From Zygnema cylindricum (taxonomy: Eukaryota; Streptophyta; Zygnematophyceae; Zygnematales; Zygnemataceae), in NCBI GenBank assembly GCA_037447655.1, contig JBBHKE010002347.1, positions 112,615 through 176,614 of the forward strand: a stretch of DNA of 64,000 nt, in the 5' to 3' direction. Below, piece after piece: positions 45,240-56,569 of the stretch (position 1 is the first letter of the stretch; every line of letters begins with the position of its first letter). A program made the translations under genes and the position numbers. The notes beneath the pieces were generated by a model. The model worked only from the letters and a program-made list of their open reading frames with translations, had not been told where the DNA came from and searched no databases.

Positions 45240-46956
45240 ATGGGACTGCTTGACAAGCTCTGGGACGATACCATGGGAGGCCCTCAGCCCGAGAAAGGTG
45301 TCGGAAAGCTTCGCAAGCTTGAGATTCCAAGCTCTCCTAGAAGCAGTTTGGATTATGGAGATTCTCCGAGAGCAGAAACGCCTCGTGACGGTCAGAATTT
45401 TGGCCACATTTTTTCAATTTGTTGTCGGGAGTAATTTTTTGTTAACATGAAATATTGTCACAGTTTGTAGCAATTTCTGTTTACATCGGATAATTGTAAA
45501 GCTACTGATTGATATGTCACAATTTGCTGGAGTAATTTCAATTTCTATTGATTTGTCAGAATTTGTTGTAGAACTCTGTTTAAATGAGATAAGCACAGAG
45601 CTACTGTTTTGCCAAGTTTCTTTTGCAGCTACGTACAAAAATGAATTAATAAAATTAAAGAGAAGCTGAAATTGAAATGGAAACTAGAATTGAAACAGAG
45701 AAATCATAAAATTGCTGAAATTTTGTCATCATTTCTACTGAATCGGCGACAATGCAGAATCCTCCTTGAATCTTCCTCAAAGCCGGAAAAACTGAAAAAT
45801 GAGAGTTGCCGAAATTTTTCATTTTCTGATTGATTCTTTTTAATGCAGAATCTTACAAACTGAAAACTAATAGATCATAGAAGAGCTGAAAATGTCTTTG
45901 TCGTTTCTGTTTAATGCAGAATCTACCATGACCCTTCTGGAGAGGCGATTGAGTGCCGAGTTTCAAAGGGGGCAGGAGGAGGCGAGGCGTGTTACTCAAA
46001 GCATTTCGATCTCAAAGCCGTCAGTGGAACGCTCTGTTTCTCTTCCAGCTTCATTCGCTGGAAGTCCCTCTTCCGGATTCATGTCACCAGGTAACTTTTG
46101 CAATAATGAACAATCTTTCTATCTGTTTGTCTCTGTCTCTTTTCCTTTTTTCTTTTTTCTCTCGTCCTGTCTCTCCCCCTTTAGTCTCTTGCTTTTTCTC
46201 TCTTTTTCTTTCTCTCTTGTTCTCTTCTTGCTTCTTCGCAACATGTTCTAAAACAGAGAGCATGTGATCTTTTTTGCAATGTTTATTTCATTCATTTTGA
46301 GGTGGTAAGATAGTTCGATGTGGTGGTGGCTACCAATGAGCTTCTTTTGTGCACACCTTTTTAACGATGTCATTTTACAGTAATGTAGTGAATCAGTCCT
46401 TCTCATTGTATTTAATGACTGAACTTCTGCTGCTAAATATTTTCGAGTTCCTAGAATAGAAAGCACTTTATACTTTATAGGTTTTTTCCTGAATTAATTA
46501 TTAATACTTGCTGTTGATGGTTGTTGATGTTTGCCATGATTCTTAATGATTTTTGCTGTTAATGTTGCCATTAATGATTATCTATGGTAGCCATAATGAT
46601 TTCATCAATGAATGCTGTTATTGATTTCCATTGACGATTGCTAATAGTGATTGCCGCTAACGATTTCCATTGATTTGTTGTAAATCATTTCTGCTAAAAT
46701 ATTCTGTTAATGATTGCTATTAATGATTTGCATTAATACCTGCTGTTAATGATTGTCATTTAATTGTTGCTGTTAATGATTGTCATTTAATTGGTGTGCA
46801 GCCTCAAGAAAGGAAGAGAATGTGTGGCGAAGCGTTTTCCATCCGGGCAGCAACAAGGCGGGCATGGATAGAGTCCATGCTGGACACTCTGGCAAATGGG
46901 ACAAGGTGGACGGCAAATCACCGTCCGTCTACGACTGGTACAATCGGTTGGATTAG
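45240..46956 (+). CDS. Dormancy/auxin-associated protein, DRM1/ARP1 type
   Basis: Three exons: 45240-45390, 45920-46090 and 46802-46956, all with GT-AG introns. The spliced length is 477 bases, giving 158 residues. The N-terminus MGLLDKLWDDTMGGPQPEKG is the family signature. The C-terminus has ENVWRSVFHPGSN (about residues 113-125) and SPSVYDWYN, the other conserved blocks. The middle is Ser-rich and poorly conserved. These small plant proteins rise in dormant buds and sugar starvation and fall with auxin. They lack a known enzymatic domain and their molecular role is unsettled. An in-frame ATG at 45114 is ignored because the family starts M-x-LLDKLWDD. Intron 1 has repeated ATGCAGAATC, including the real acceptor. 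Confidence 0.88.
46500..46798. repeat. Degenerate TTAATGATTGC repeat in intron 2 of the DRM1-like gene
   Basis: About 300 bases of variants of GCTGTTAATGATTGCCATT lead right up to the acceptor at 46800-46801. The last two units (TGCTGTTAATGATTGTCATT) are nearly identical. Confidence 0.75.
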
Positions 46957-47222
46957 GGCCCATAGGTATAGCTTGCATTTTAGATTGCTAGTTTGTGCTT
47001 TGCTTGAAGCTATTTGTGTTCTTTTGTGCTTTTTCGCGTGCTTTGTTAGTTCGTGTTGTTTTGTTGTTTTTTATATTTTTGAGTTTGTTGAGTGTGAATT
47101 TTGGTTGGGGTGTGGATTGCTGGTTTACATTTCTGGTTGGTTATAGCAAGGCACTACACAATATTTTATGACTTGTGTTCTGCTTTGATTTGCAATGTGG
47201 ATTGAATGTTTGTCTCCATTCA

Positions 47223-47264
47223 ATAATAGTTGTGTACAAGCACTTTCTTGTACACAACTATTAT
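47223..47264. repeat. Perfect 18-bp hairpin
   Basis: ATAATAGTTGTGTACAAG, a 6-base loop CACTTT, then the exact complement. It lies about 270 bases past the DRM1-like stop codon, perhaps in its 3' untranslated region. Confidence 0.85.
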
Positions 47265-50200
47265 CTGTGCTTGCAGATTGGTTTTTTTTTTTTTTTTTTT
47301 TTTGTGTGAAGGGATTGGTTTTAAGAGTGCTTTCGGGTCTTAATTGCATCTTGACAGTTTTAATATTCTGATTTGAGGTTTGCAGATAACTGTATCGTTT
47401 TTTGATTTCAGGTCTGTGTATGTTTTCCTGATTTCGTACGAGTTTTTGTTTATTTTTGAAATAGGTTCTGATCATGGCTTTCTAAAAGCACATGGCTAAA
47501 TATACAATGTTCTTATGTGTTTTGTAGTTTAAAGATTATTTGCTTTTTTCTCCCAATATTCAAGACTACCTTTTGAAATCTCTTAGGACAAATCAAATTC
47601 ATTGTGAATTAGAACATGGTATATGACTGTGTTGTAGGTACCCGGGATCTTCTTAATTTTTCTCTTTGACAAATGTTACGGAGGCTCCTATGCAACTTAA
47701 AAATATTGGAAAGGCCACTGGGAACCTTTTTTCTGCAGGATGTACGACCCAAAATCAAGGAGCCAGTATCGCTAAATGCCTTAAAAAAAAAAATCAAATG
47801 CTGCCTGTGCTTTCATCGACCTTCGAAATCAAAGCGCGAGTATATAGGCAAGCAGAAATTTTCAAAAGTTTTCAATTTGTAAAAAGGTGGTGGTGACGAG
47901 GAAAAGCTGTCGAAAGGTGAAGTTGAAGTACAGGTTTTTTTTAGTACCAGAGGACTGAATTTCATTCCGAGTTTTTTACTTAAATTTCATACTAAAGTGA
48001 GTTTTGTACTCAATTTCGTACCGAGTTTTGAACCGAGTTTCGAGTTTCGTTTGTCGAGGATTCCTGTACAGTAAAGTACCGTCATCAAATTCACGGAGGA
48101 GCTCTTAAGGCAAAATTCACACAGTGATCTGGTTTGGGAAGTAAAAATTAAAATTCATATGTTTTTTTTTTTTTTTTCGAAGAGGATGTATATGCAAAAA
48201 TGAGATCAAATGGTACAAAGCTCTTAGAGAGGATTCAGACAGTAGTGACAAATGTTTTTAATTTGTGAGTTAGTTGGTCATAAAAATGATAAAAACCGGC
48301 GTATTTTTACTCTTCAATATCTTGAGATAGGTGTAATTAGTGTGGTGTTTTAAAGTACGGATAATAGTTTTTTGTGTGATAAGAAGTTTCGGAGTGTTGG
48401 GAGTTGCTAAGGGTTTTAAGGGTTTTACTAAGATGTTGAAATTTAGGGTTTTGGGAGTTAGGGAGAGTTACTTTGGAGAGTCGTGTAGACAGAGTTCGCA
48501 GATACTTTTTCCTTTTTCGGTTATTGTTTTTTTAAGATCTGTGAATTCTTGTAAACTAGGCTTTGTTTGCTGTTTTAAAAGTTTTTACCGTGAGAAAATT
48601 TCCCGTGAGAATTTGTGGTTGTTTTGTCATTTTGTGTGAAAGGATAAAGGAAGTGAAGATATGGAGTTTCACATCTTGATGTCCATATTATGTGCTTATA
48701 TGCCACTTTTATTCATATGATGTCTACATTATTTATATGATGTATATGTTATTCATATGACGTCTACATTATTTTATGTAGTTTATGTTGTTTCCGTTAT
48801 TGCCATCTGTTTGATTTTTCGCTCTGACACTCAGATGAACTCCTTTGATTCCTGTTGGATTCGCTATTCCTTCTCCCAAATGTATTGATTTGTTGAATGT
48901 CTGTTTCTTTCGACCTGTTATGTGTCATTCTCTTAACACCTTAACTTGTGCTGCATTTTTTAGCTCGCGAAAGTGCCAAATATTTGTCTATTTTTGGTTT
49001 TTAGTTCGTAAAATCTTTTAAACACTGACTTCTAATGAACTTGTTAACCCTTGGCTGCTTATATGGGCTGTATATTTATATTTTATATGGGCAGGCAGCT
49101 TTGGATGATGGGAATATTATGTGCTTCATTTAGGGATTTTTTATGGTTTTTGAGTGAAGGTAAATATGGGACACAAGAAAAAGGTTTTACCAAGGAACAG
49201 GAACAGGAAAGAGAGAGAGTAGAGGAGGGAGAGAGGGGGAGGGAGAGTTGGAGAGAAGGGAAGAGGAAGAGACAGAGAGAGCCTCGTGCTGAAAGGTTTT
49301 TAAAGGTAATACGCCTATTTCCTGACCAGGCTGTCGGTAACAGTGGTCAGCTCTCTGTTTCTGTTCAATCATAATTTAATCATTTTAGTCACCAGTAATT
49401 CTGGTTGGTTCAGGATAAAGATTGAAAAGAAGGCGGATAAGGTGTATAAGATATGTTTGAGCAGTGTTACAGATTTTTTACGAGGGAAAGTGTCAACAAG
49501 GTTTTTTTTGTTTGATGCCATGCTCTTCATATGGAGAGGAGTTATGGTAGGGGGAGTGTGTTTTAGAGATTGTGAATTGTGAAGGATGAGTTACATCTTA
49601 AGCTGACTGGTAAATCCTGGAAGTCAATCTCAGTCAGTTCTTTGGAGATTTTAACCTTTTGTCTTGGCAGGTACACCACTCATTGTTATTAGAGTTCGAC
49701 ATTTTTGGAATGTCTTTTGGAAAGAATTCAACTCCTGTGATGGACAGTTGATTTTTTTTTCTGAGGCAAGCAATTGAAAGAAAACTCTTCGGTTATGACG
49801 TTTCGACTGAAAATTTTGGAAATATATGTGACGAGAAAATGAAATTAACTGCCTTGAAAAAAGTCAAAACTTTAATAGCGATAGGTAGTGTTCTGATGAC
49901 GATGATAGTGATTGCAGTGACGGTGTCGGTGACGGTGACGGTGATGGTGGCGGTGGTGTCGAGGACGTCAATGATAAAACCTCCATACGTGTTAAGCAAT
50001 GTACATATAGCATTCCTTCCTGCTAATTTCGCAGCATGCAAATACTGTTTAACATGTGTTAAAGAATGGCTATCAGAACTAACTCACAATGATAAGCCAT
50101 CTGAGTACATGAAAACGGAAGAAAGAAAGGGGCAAAACGAAGATAGAAAGGGGCAAAACGAAGATAAAACAATAGTAAACAAACGAAAAACACGGGGCTA

Positions 50201-50689
50201 TGGTTTCAAAGAGGCCTCGTGATTGTCTCCATATGTTTAACACAAGGTTGGACTTGCAGAAACATTTATTCTTCGTGACATAATGAACTATATCCTCGTA
50301 ACCAAACAATGAGAAAACTCAGAAATAGAGTAGATGATCAAGAAAAGTAGATGAAAATACTGACACAGAGAGAGAAATCATAACTGTAAACCTATCCACA
50401 GAAAGCAGTAAGAGAGCTAAAATTTCTTGAATAAGATTTGAGATTAATTGATTGAAATTTAATTGTTACATTTTTCACACTTTTACAGTTACAATGGGAA
50501 GCAAAAGTCCTTTGTACTTAGAGCTCATTGATGCAACTTTGTCGCGTCTTCTCTTGATAAACAACTATGGCTATGAACAACTGGAAAAAGTCAAAGATTC
50601 ACAAACTTAAAAAAAAAACATAAAAAACCCTATACTGCCCAAAAAACTGAATGTTCCTTGCAACGACTAGTCAGCCTCATTCTACATTA

Positions 50690-50850
50690 CAGGTAAAAAA
50701 AAGCCGGAAAAACCTTGAAAAATCGTGGAAAACCCTAAAAGACTGTAAGAAACCCTAAAACTCTAAAAACCCTAAAAAATCCTAAAAAACCCTCAAAATC
50801 GTAAAAAACCCTAAAAATCCCTAAAAAACCGTAAAAAGTTACCAAAAAAA
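50690..50850. repeat. Degenerate CCCTAAA telomere-like repeat
   Basis: Many AAACCCTAAAAA variants (plant telomere CCCTAAA) lie just past the stop codon of the minus-strand gene. Irregular spacing argues for a decayed interstitial tract. Confidence 0.65.
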
Positions 50851-50929
50851 AATCAAATCCGTAGCTCATTTGAACATGGTGAGTCTAACAACACGAGCAA
50901 AAAAAACAAAAGGTTTTTAAAACAAATAA

Positions 50930-53900
50930 TCATCCCCCAACCATCAATACAGAAAGAGTTACACTTATACCAACACACAACAAAATCAAAAATACTCCTA
51001 CGAGCCACAACTTTGTACCGGCTTGAGAATTCGTCTTATTCCCGGTTTCCTTTTGAGATTCTTCAACTATCTCTCTCACCTTCTCCATGTCGTTATCTTT
51101 AACAGCTTTCGTTAATTCGTCCACTCTTCCGGCCAATACTGTCCCTACCGTCGATTTCGATTCATCAACCGGGGACCATAAAAAACGAGTAAATCTCCAT
51201 AAAACGACACCAACAAAAATGGCTCCTAGCACATCCACACTATAATGATGTCGTTCTCGAATTTCTCTTTGTCCTGTATGGAGGGCTAGGAGCCATATGA
51301 TGATACTTGCCCAACTGGGATATGCTTCCTTAAGAAATACAAAGACGGGGCAACCGTTAGTAAAAGCATATAAAGAGAAAATTTAAAATTTTGAATGATT
51401 GTTGACACATTTAAAACACCACAGTTTTCCACTAGTCACGCCGATAATAACCGCATAGCGCAAACCTTTCCGTTTCATACTTTCATACTAAATCAGTCCA
51501 TCTTTCGGAAGTGATTCTTTTTCCATGTTTCTGCAAAAACATATACACTAACAGATATACTAACAACACTAATATTAATATGCAACACTTATATAGCATA
51601 ACACATAAGTACTAATGTATATACTAATAATACTAATATATAATACTATTATAGCATAACACATGTATACTAATATATATTTTCATGCATTGAATACTAT
51701 TTTAGTATATCACACATATACGAGTATATATTATCCATAAAATGGAAAACTATTACAGCATAACACATATATACTAATATATATTTTCCATGTAATGGAA
51801 ACTAATATAACATTAAACATATATACTAATGCCTATTTTCCATGTATTAAATACGTAATATAGTATTACACATGTATAACTAACTATATATTTTACATAT
51901 TTCTCACATACCTGCCAGGCGCATGCTGTAAGAACTGCCAAAAGCATGTGACCACTGAAAGCGAGGTCGTTACAACCTCCCCCAGGTCTCACCACTCCAA
52001 AAAGTTTGTCATTATTGATATTTCCATAGATAGCCGGATCAGCCGGGCGGAGGAAGGTGCTAAGAAACTGCAGATGGCCCCACGACGGGACATAATCGGA
52101 AGGGTAGCAAGTCTCTGGAGCTGGTCAAACCAAGTCAAAGTCCAGACCAGGCCCTCCCCTTCCCCCACTGCAAGTAAGATAAAAGGAGACAATTGAAGGG
52201 ACTAAAGTTTGAGGTGACAAGCAGAGATTTAAAAAATCAAAATAGATAATTAACAATTTTATGGAGGTAAATTTATGGTAGTAAACATTAAACTATACAA
52301 GAAGACAATTGAAGGAGACTAAAGGTTGAGGACAAAAGCAGAGATTTAAAAAATCTTAATAGATAATTATGGAGGTAAATTTCTGGTAGCAAACGGAAAA
52401 TTATAAAAGGAGACGATTGAAGGAGACTAAAGTTTATGGTGAAAAGCAAAACTGACACTGGAAGCATCCATAACTGTGCTCCCTATCTAACCCCTTTACT
52501 CACCAAAACACATATCCCTCTTTAGAATCTCCCTTATCATGTCTGTGTTCCGTGAATACGGAACGAAATACTTCTGAGCCCATGGATGCGGGTGAGAAGG
52601 AGAACCGTAAAATCTGTTCTGCGTACACCATGGCCGAGGAGCAGGAAGAATGGTGCTTGTAAATGTAATAAACCGCAATAATCGACCCATCCCCATGGCT
52701 GCACAATAACGAGCTCCGAGGCCCAATCCAGGAGCTCGAACATATCCAAACAGAACGGAAAATCCCAGCATCACAAAGAGCATGAGGTAATGATGAAGCT
52801 CAATGAGAGGAGCTCTCAAGAGGGCGACAACGCCAGATGGCAGAATCTCATTCAGCCCAAGGAGGATCCACTGGCCGGTGTCCGGAATCGGGTCAGCTGA
52901 TCTGAATGCAGGGATAGATAGAGAGAGGAGCCGTATGGATTCAAATCATGGTAATGGCATGTTAGTTTCATCACATATATAACATGTACAGCATTTATAA
53001 CACTCATGACAAATATAATACATTAAACATATATAACATATGTAAACATAACAAACATAAATGACATGTATAACATAAAAAGCAACAAACATATATAACA
53101 TAAAAATGTCTTAATAACTCCTTGCCGATTGAGGTCTATTGACGTCATATGATGGTAGCTATTGAAAATATCAGTGCTATATGAAACCTGTGCCATAGGT
53201 CACCAGAAGTAGTACAGCAAAAATTTATTTAACAAAAGCATTTGTTTTTCACATTTTTCTTTCATTATTCATGCGAATAATGAAATCAAATTCAACAATC
53301 AACATCAATCAGTTGTCTTTGCATAGCTCCCACAATTCTTAGAGACAGGGAATCATAAGGCTCAATAAATTTCCAATGGCATCCATTGATAACTGCACTA
53401 TTTCTAGTAAATGAAGATTAAGCAAGAAATGCTTTGATATCACATACAAGGAAACCAAACATCCTAACATTCTTTGGAAATGTTACAAGAACGAATATTG
53501 CATTCAAATATGCAAGTTATTGACGGTGGAAAAAAAAAAGGAAGTGAGACATAGGTAGAAGAAAGAAAAAAAAAATAATAATGATAATAATCGGACCCAT
53601 CAATAAACTATAAAAACAACAAAACCATTCAAAACTCAGCACTATCACCAAATTCCACAACATTAAAAAGCAGCCATAGAATCCTTAAGCAAAAAAACTA
53701 CCAATAAAATTTTGAAAGATTTTATAAAACAAGAACCTCTAATCACAACCAATTACTGTGGAAACAAGACAAAATTCAAAACCTCAAGAAAACAAAAACG
53801 ACAAACTGCAACCAGCTGACGCTAAAAGAAATAAGTAAATATAAAATACGTAAATATAAAATAAGTAAATATAAAATAAGTAAATACAAAATAAGTAAAT

Positions 53901-54417
53901 ATAAAATAAGCAAAAATAAAATAAGTAAATATAAAATAAGTAAATATAAAATAAGTAAATATAAAATAAGCAAAAATAAAATAAGTAAATATAAAATAAG
54001 TAAATACAAAATAAGTAAATATAGAATAAGTAAATATAAAAGTAGAATCAGGATCCTTACTCACAAGTGCCATTTAAGTCCTAAAACAACTGTGACAAAA
54101 TGTACCATAACGACCTCTATGGTCAACATGGCTACCATAAATACAAGTGATGCCAAAAATTTAGGAATGGCGCGAATCTCGGCCGTCCAATGACGATAAA
54201 CTGAAGCTTCACAGACGGCCAGGATTGCAAGAGAGCCCCATAGCCCTTGCTGTATGACTGAGGAAAAGGATGGAGGTAGCCACGTGGCATGGCTTCTCCA
54301 ATAGTCGACAGCGACATAGGATAGTGCTACGACTTCGAGAGAGGAGACGCCAGAGTATAGCTCAGAGAGAAAGGGAGGAAGAGAGGAAGGGGCAGAAGTT
54401 GCCACAGGACCAGCCAT
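50930..54417 (-). CDS. Sphingomyelin-synthase-like / PAP2-type multi-pass membrane protein
   Basis: Minus-strand exons: 54417-54065, 52901-52504, 52120-51912 and 51328-50930. All are GT-AG and total 1359 bases, 452 residues. The protein has several hydrophobic segments in exons 1 and 2. The block STILPAPRPWC and the catalytic-type residues in GGCNDLAFSGHM (exon 3) and ERHHYSVD (exon 4) match the sphingomyelin synthase / lipid phosphatase fold, with His, His and Asp as the triad. The order and sequence resemble the Arabidopsis At1g43580 family, whose substrate is not settled. A charged stretch then a C-terminal membrane helix (TKLWLVGVFLILLCVGI) follows. For exon 3 I chose the acceptor at 52121 over one at about 52172 because the latter gives a stop before the motif. 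It likely sits in endomembranes. Confidence 0.88.
51540..51900. repeat. TA-rich imperfect repeat in intron 3 of the membrane-protein gene
   Basis: Units of about 60-70 bases with ACACATATATACTAATATAT and TTCCATGTA. They fill most of the intron 51329-51911. Confidence 0.7.
52185..52450. repeat. Three ~110-bp tandem units in intron 2 of the membrane-protein gene
   Basis: Units begin GGAGACAATTGAAGG (52185), GAAGACAATTGAAGG (about 52301) and GGAGACGATTGAAGG (about 52410), and share GCAGAGATTTAAAAAATC and ATGGAGGTAAATTT. Confidence 0.85.
53826..54040. repeat. 15-bp minisatellite in intron 1 of the membrane-protein gene
   Basis: About 14 units of AAATATAAAATAAGT with a strict 15-base step and a few variants (AAAAATAAAATAAGC). 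Because 15 is a multiple of three, two minus-strand frames stay open across it. These are artefacts, not genes. Confidence 0.92.
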
Positions 54418-54713
54418 GGCTGCCGTTTCAAAGAAGGCTGACGTGTGCGTCGTCTTTTTTTTTCAGTTTCTTGTACGGTATGCTGTTGTCATTCCGGGGA
54501 GAATTTCTATGTAGACATCTTAAATTCCTAAGTAGACGCACAGTCTGGAAATCGTACGATTCGCGACACTTATTTGCGTGAACCGGCACAATAGATGTTC
54601 AAGATTCGCCGTCAAAACCTGTTTTTTTAAGCAGACGGCCGGTTAATATGGGATTCCAGAACGGTCGGATTGTTGTAGGATTCCGGTAGCCCTGGAATCC
54701 TATTACTGTAAGC

Positions 54714-54921
54714 CATAGTTCAAAAGTAGGCGTAATCTGACTGTGTAATTAAATTTTTTTTGTCCGAATGTTTTTATTGGTCCAATTTTTGGTCCGAATG
54801 TTTTAATTGGTCCGAAATTCCGAATAGGTCCGAATACAATATGGGTCTTAAGGTCATATTGTATGTTTTGCATACAATAGGCATATTGTATAGACCTACT
54901 TTCACCTACTTTTGAACTATG
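54714..54921. mobile_element. Short inverted-repeat element (MITE-like)
   Basis: Ends CATAGTTCAAAAGTAGGCG and CACCTACTTTTGAACTATG are inverted repeats with one mismatch, 208 bases apart. The interior has tandem TTGGTCCGAATG units and CATATTGTAT inverted motifs. It lies about 300 bases upstream of the membrane-protein start. Confidence 0.7.
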
Positions 54922-55001
54922 CTGTAATGAGTAATCACTAATCAAATGACAACAAAAACTCCCCGCACACTAAAAGATTCATCCGTAGGGTCGTACAAGT
55001 A

Positions 55002-55246
55002 GGGAATTGTGATGTGGACACCCTAAAACTCCAACCTTTTTAAAATCTGTACTTTCACCTTTGACTGTCTCCACGCGCGCCGGTGTTAGTTGCTGTCAGT
55101 ACGGAAGCATAATTTTTGACGCGGCTGGATGGGTACAGTACTGAACCTCTCAAAACCCACCACGTGTTCTGAAGGAGTACATCATTCGTACAACTTTTAC
55201 TTCTGTGTATCCATCTAGCAAGTTTGGGGTGTCCACAGCAATTCCC
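55002..55246. mobile_element. Short inverted-repeat element (MITE-like)
   Basis: Ends GGGAATTGTGATGTGGACAC and GTGTCCACAGCAATTCCC are inverted repeats around 245 bases. AAGTA flanks the left end and AAAGTA the right, a possible target duplication. No coding capacity. Confidence 0.7.
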
Positions 55247-55447
55247 AAAGTATTAAACGAACACTGTAACCGTCACACGTCCACTTCAATTGTCTTTACA
55301 TGTAAATTTGTCCGTCCGTTCGTTGAAACTCTGTTCCGGTTTCAAATTTTACATCAAAATTACGAAAGTTCCGAAAGTAAGTAAAAATGTATATCGCGAT
55401 ACTATATTTTCAAAGACTCGTATTGCATCACGCAAACTTTACATGGC

Positions 55448-55510
55448 CAGTGAGAGGTCGCGACATAACCCGTCGACAGAGGTCGCAACATAACCCGTCG
55501 ACAAAGGTCG
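55448..55510. repeat. 25-bp tandem repeat
   Basis: Units of GAGGTCGCGACATAACCC plus GTCGACA, with two full copies and a partial third. They run into the dispersed repeat that starts at 55485. Confidence 0.75.
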
Positions 55511-55708
55511 CAAAAGTCAAATTTTACATAACCGAAACTGATTGTTTTTTTTTTTTCAAAATCTGAGTAACCGACGCCCGACCGAGTTATGTCACGCTCC
55601 AAAATTGTTAACCGTTAACTGACCGGCGTTTACGAAAATAAAAATTAACTGAATCTCAAATTTTCGCGACTAACCGTGCTCGCCCGTAACGGAAAAGGTA
55701 CAAAATTA
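55485..55708. repeat. Dispersed repeat shared with 61733-61935
   Basis: Shared blocks include GAGTAACCGACGCCCGACC, TATGTCACGCTCCAAAATTG and TTAACCGTTAAC. It has an inverted echo at 56040-56130 (GGTTTCGGTTGACC, TTTGCGACCTCTG). It is probably part of an unclassified transposon. Confidence 0.7.
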
Positions 55709-55744
55709 ACCAATGTACGACGTACGAATAAGCCAATATTTAAG

Positions 55745-55870
55745 ATTTGTTGCGTTCCCTAAGATTTGCGAAATGAATAGTGTTACTACCGTGTCAGTTT
55801 TGCAACGCTTTGTCGCGTTCCTTAAGATTTGCGAAATGAATAGCGTTACTATAGTACCGTGTCAGATGTG
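55745..55870. repeat. Tandem duplication of ~64 bp
   Basis: TAAGATTTGCGAAATGAATAG followed by TGTTAC or CGTTAC and CCGTGTCAG occurs twice, about 64 bases apart. Confidence 0.75.
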
Positions 55871-56569
55871 CGACGTTAATCATGATGTCACGTACTTTCA
55901 CAATACCAAAGAGTACAAAGTACAAGAATGTTGGATTATAGGGACAGTACAGAATTTTCATTTTTTTTGGTCTTTTGGTTGACCGACCGTAACCGACCGT
56001 TTATTTTTTCCTGGTGAATCAACCGACCGTAACCGCCCGACCCCCAAAATTTGGCAACCGAGTCCGTTCCGGATCCGTCGCGGGCGGTCGGCTAACGGTC
56101 GGTCACGGTTTCGGTTGACCCTTTGCGACCTCTGCCCGTCGATCATTACATCTCCAAAATCGACCGTCCATTCAAACCGCACGAAATAACGCACAGGACA
56201 TTTTACACGCATAATAAAATACAATCCGGCGCATGTCAAACGTCTAACTTAGATTCTGCCGCACGTTAAAACATCGATACATTGAAAATGCCATTTCCTG
56301 ACCCAAGCCTCGCACGTGCGGAGAGAGACGCGCGCGGCCATCTTTCTTCAGATAGGATTATCTGCTTCCCTTAGTCATTTTTCACCATCTTTTTTCCCCC
56401 GCCATGGCTGCCCTTGACTCAGTCTACGTATCAAAATTTTCATTCTTCTAATACAAACATTTTCTCTCTTTCTCTTGTTATCCACACTATCTCCGTCAAA
56501 GCAATTTATTCTCAGAGTCGATCGTTATTTTAAGTGTATCCGCTTCCCTCTAAGCTTATCATATTAGCC

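Larger units (their letters stand above)
46957..50929. other. Spacer between the DRM1-like and sphingomyelin-synthase-like genes
   Basis: About 4 kb between two gene 3' ends (convergent). No gene is supported. It holds a perfect hairpin (47223-47264), poly-T tracts, imperfect tandem repeats at 47930-48070 and 48680-48780 (CATATGATGTCTACATTAT), a purine-rich tract at 49190-49280, a GTGACGGTG microsatellite near 49915 and telomere-like repeats at 50690-50850. Confidence 0.55.
54418..56569. other. Divergent spacer between the membrane-protein gene and CRR6
   Basis: Both genes start outwards from this 2.15 kb region, so both promoters should lie here. No gene is supported inside. It holds two short inverted-repeat elements, a repeat also present at 61733 and small tandem duplications, listed separately. 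Confidence 0.6.

Noticed and set aside
49839-50222. 127-codon frame with a hydrophobic Val/Thr-rich start
   Set aside because: The hydrophobic part is encoded by a GTGACGGTG microsatellite and the rest by a short tandem AAGGGGCAAAACGAAGAT repeat. No domain is present and it lies in a spacer between convergent genes.
50690-50850. Chromosome-end telomere
   Set aside because: The repeats are irregular, lie between genes and are followed by normal sequence on both sides.
51989-52192. Alternative exon 3 of the membrane-protein gene using the acceptor at about 52172
   Set aside because: It runs into a stop just before the conserved Gly-Gly-Cys-Asn-Asp block. The acceptor at 52121 keeps the frame into that block and gives a total divisible by three.
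53776-54073. Minus-strand frames encoding Ile-Phe-Thr-Tyr-Phe repeats
   Set aside because: They come from the 15-bp minisatellite in an intron. The period is a multiple of three, so no stops arise.
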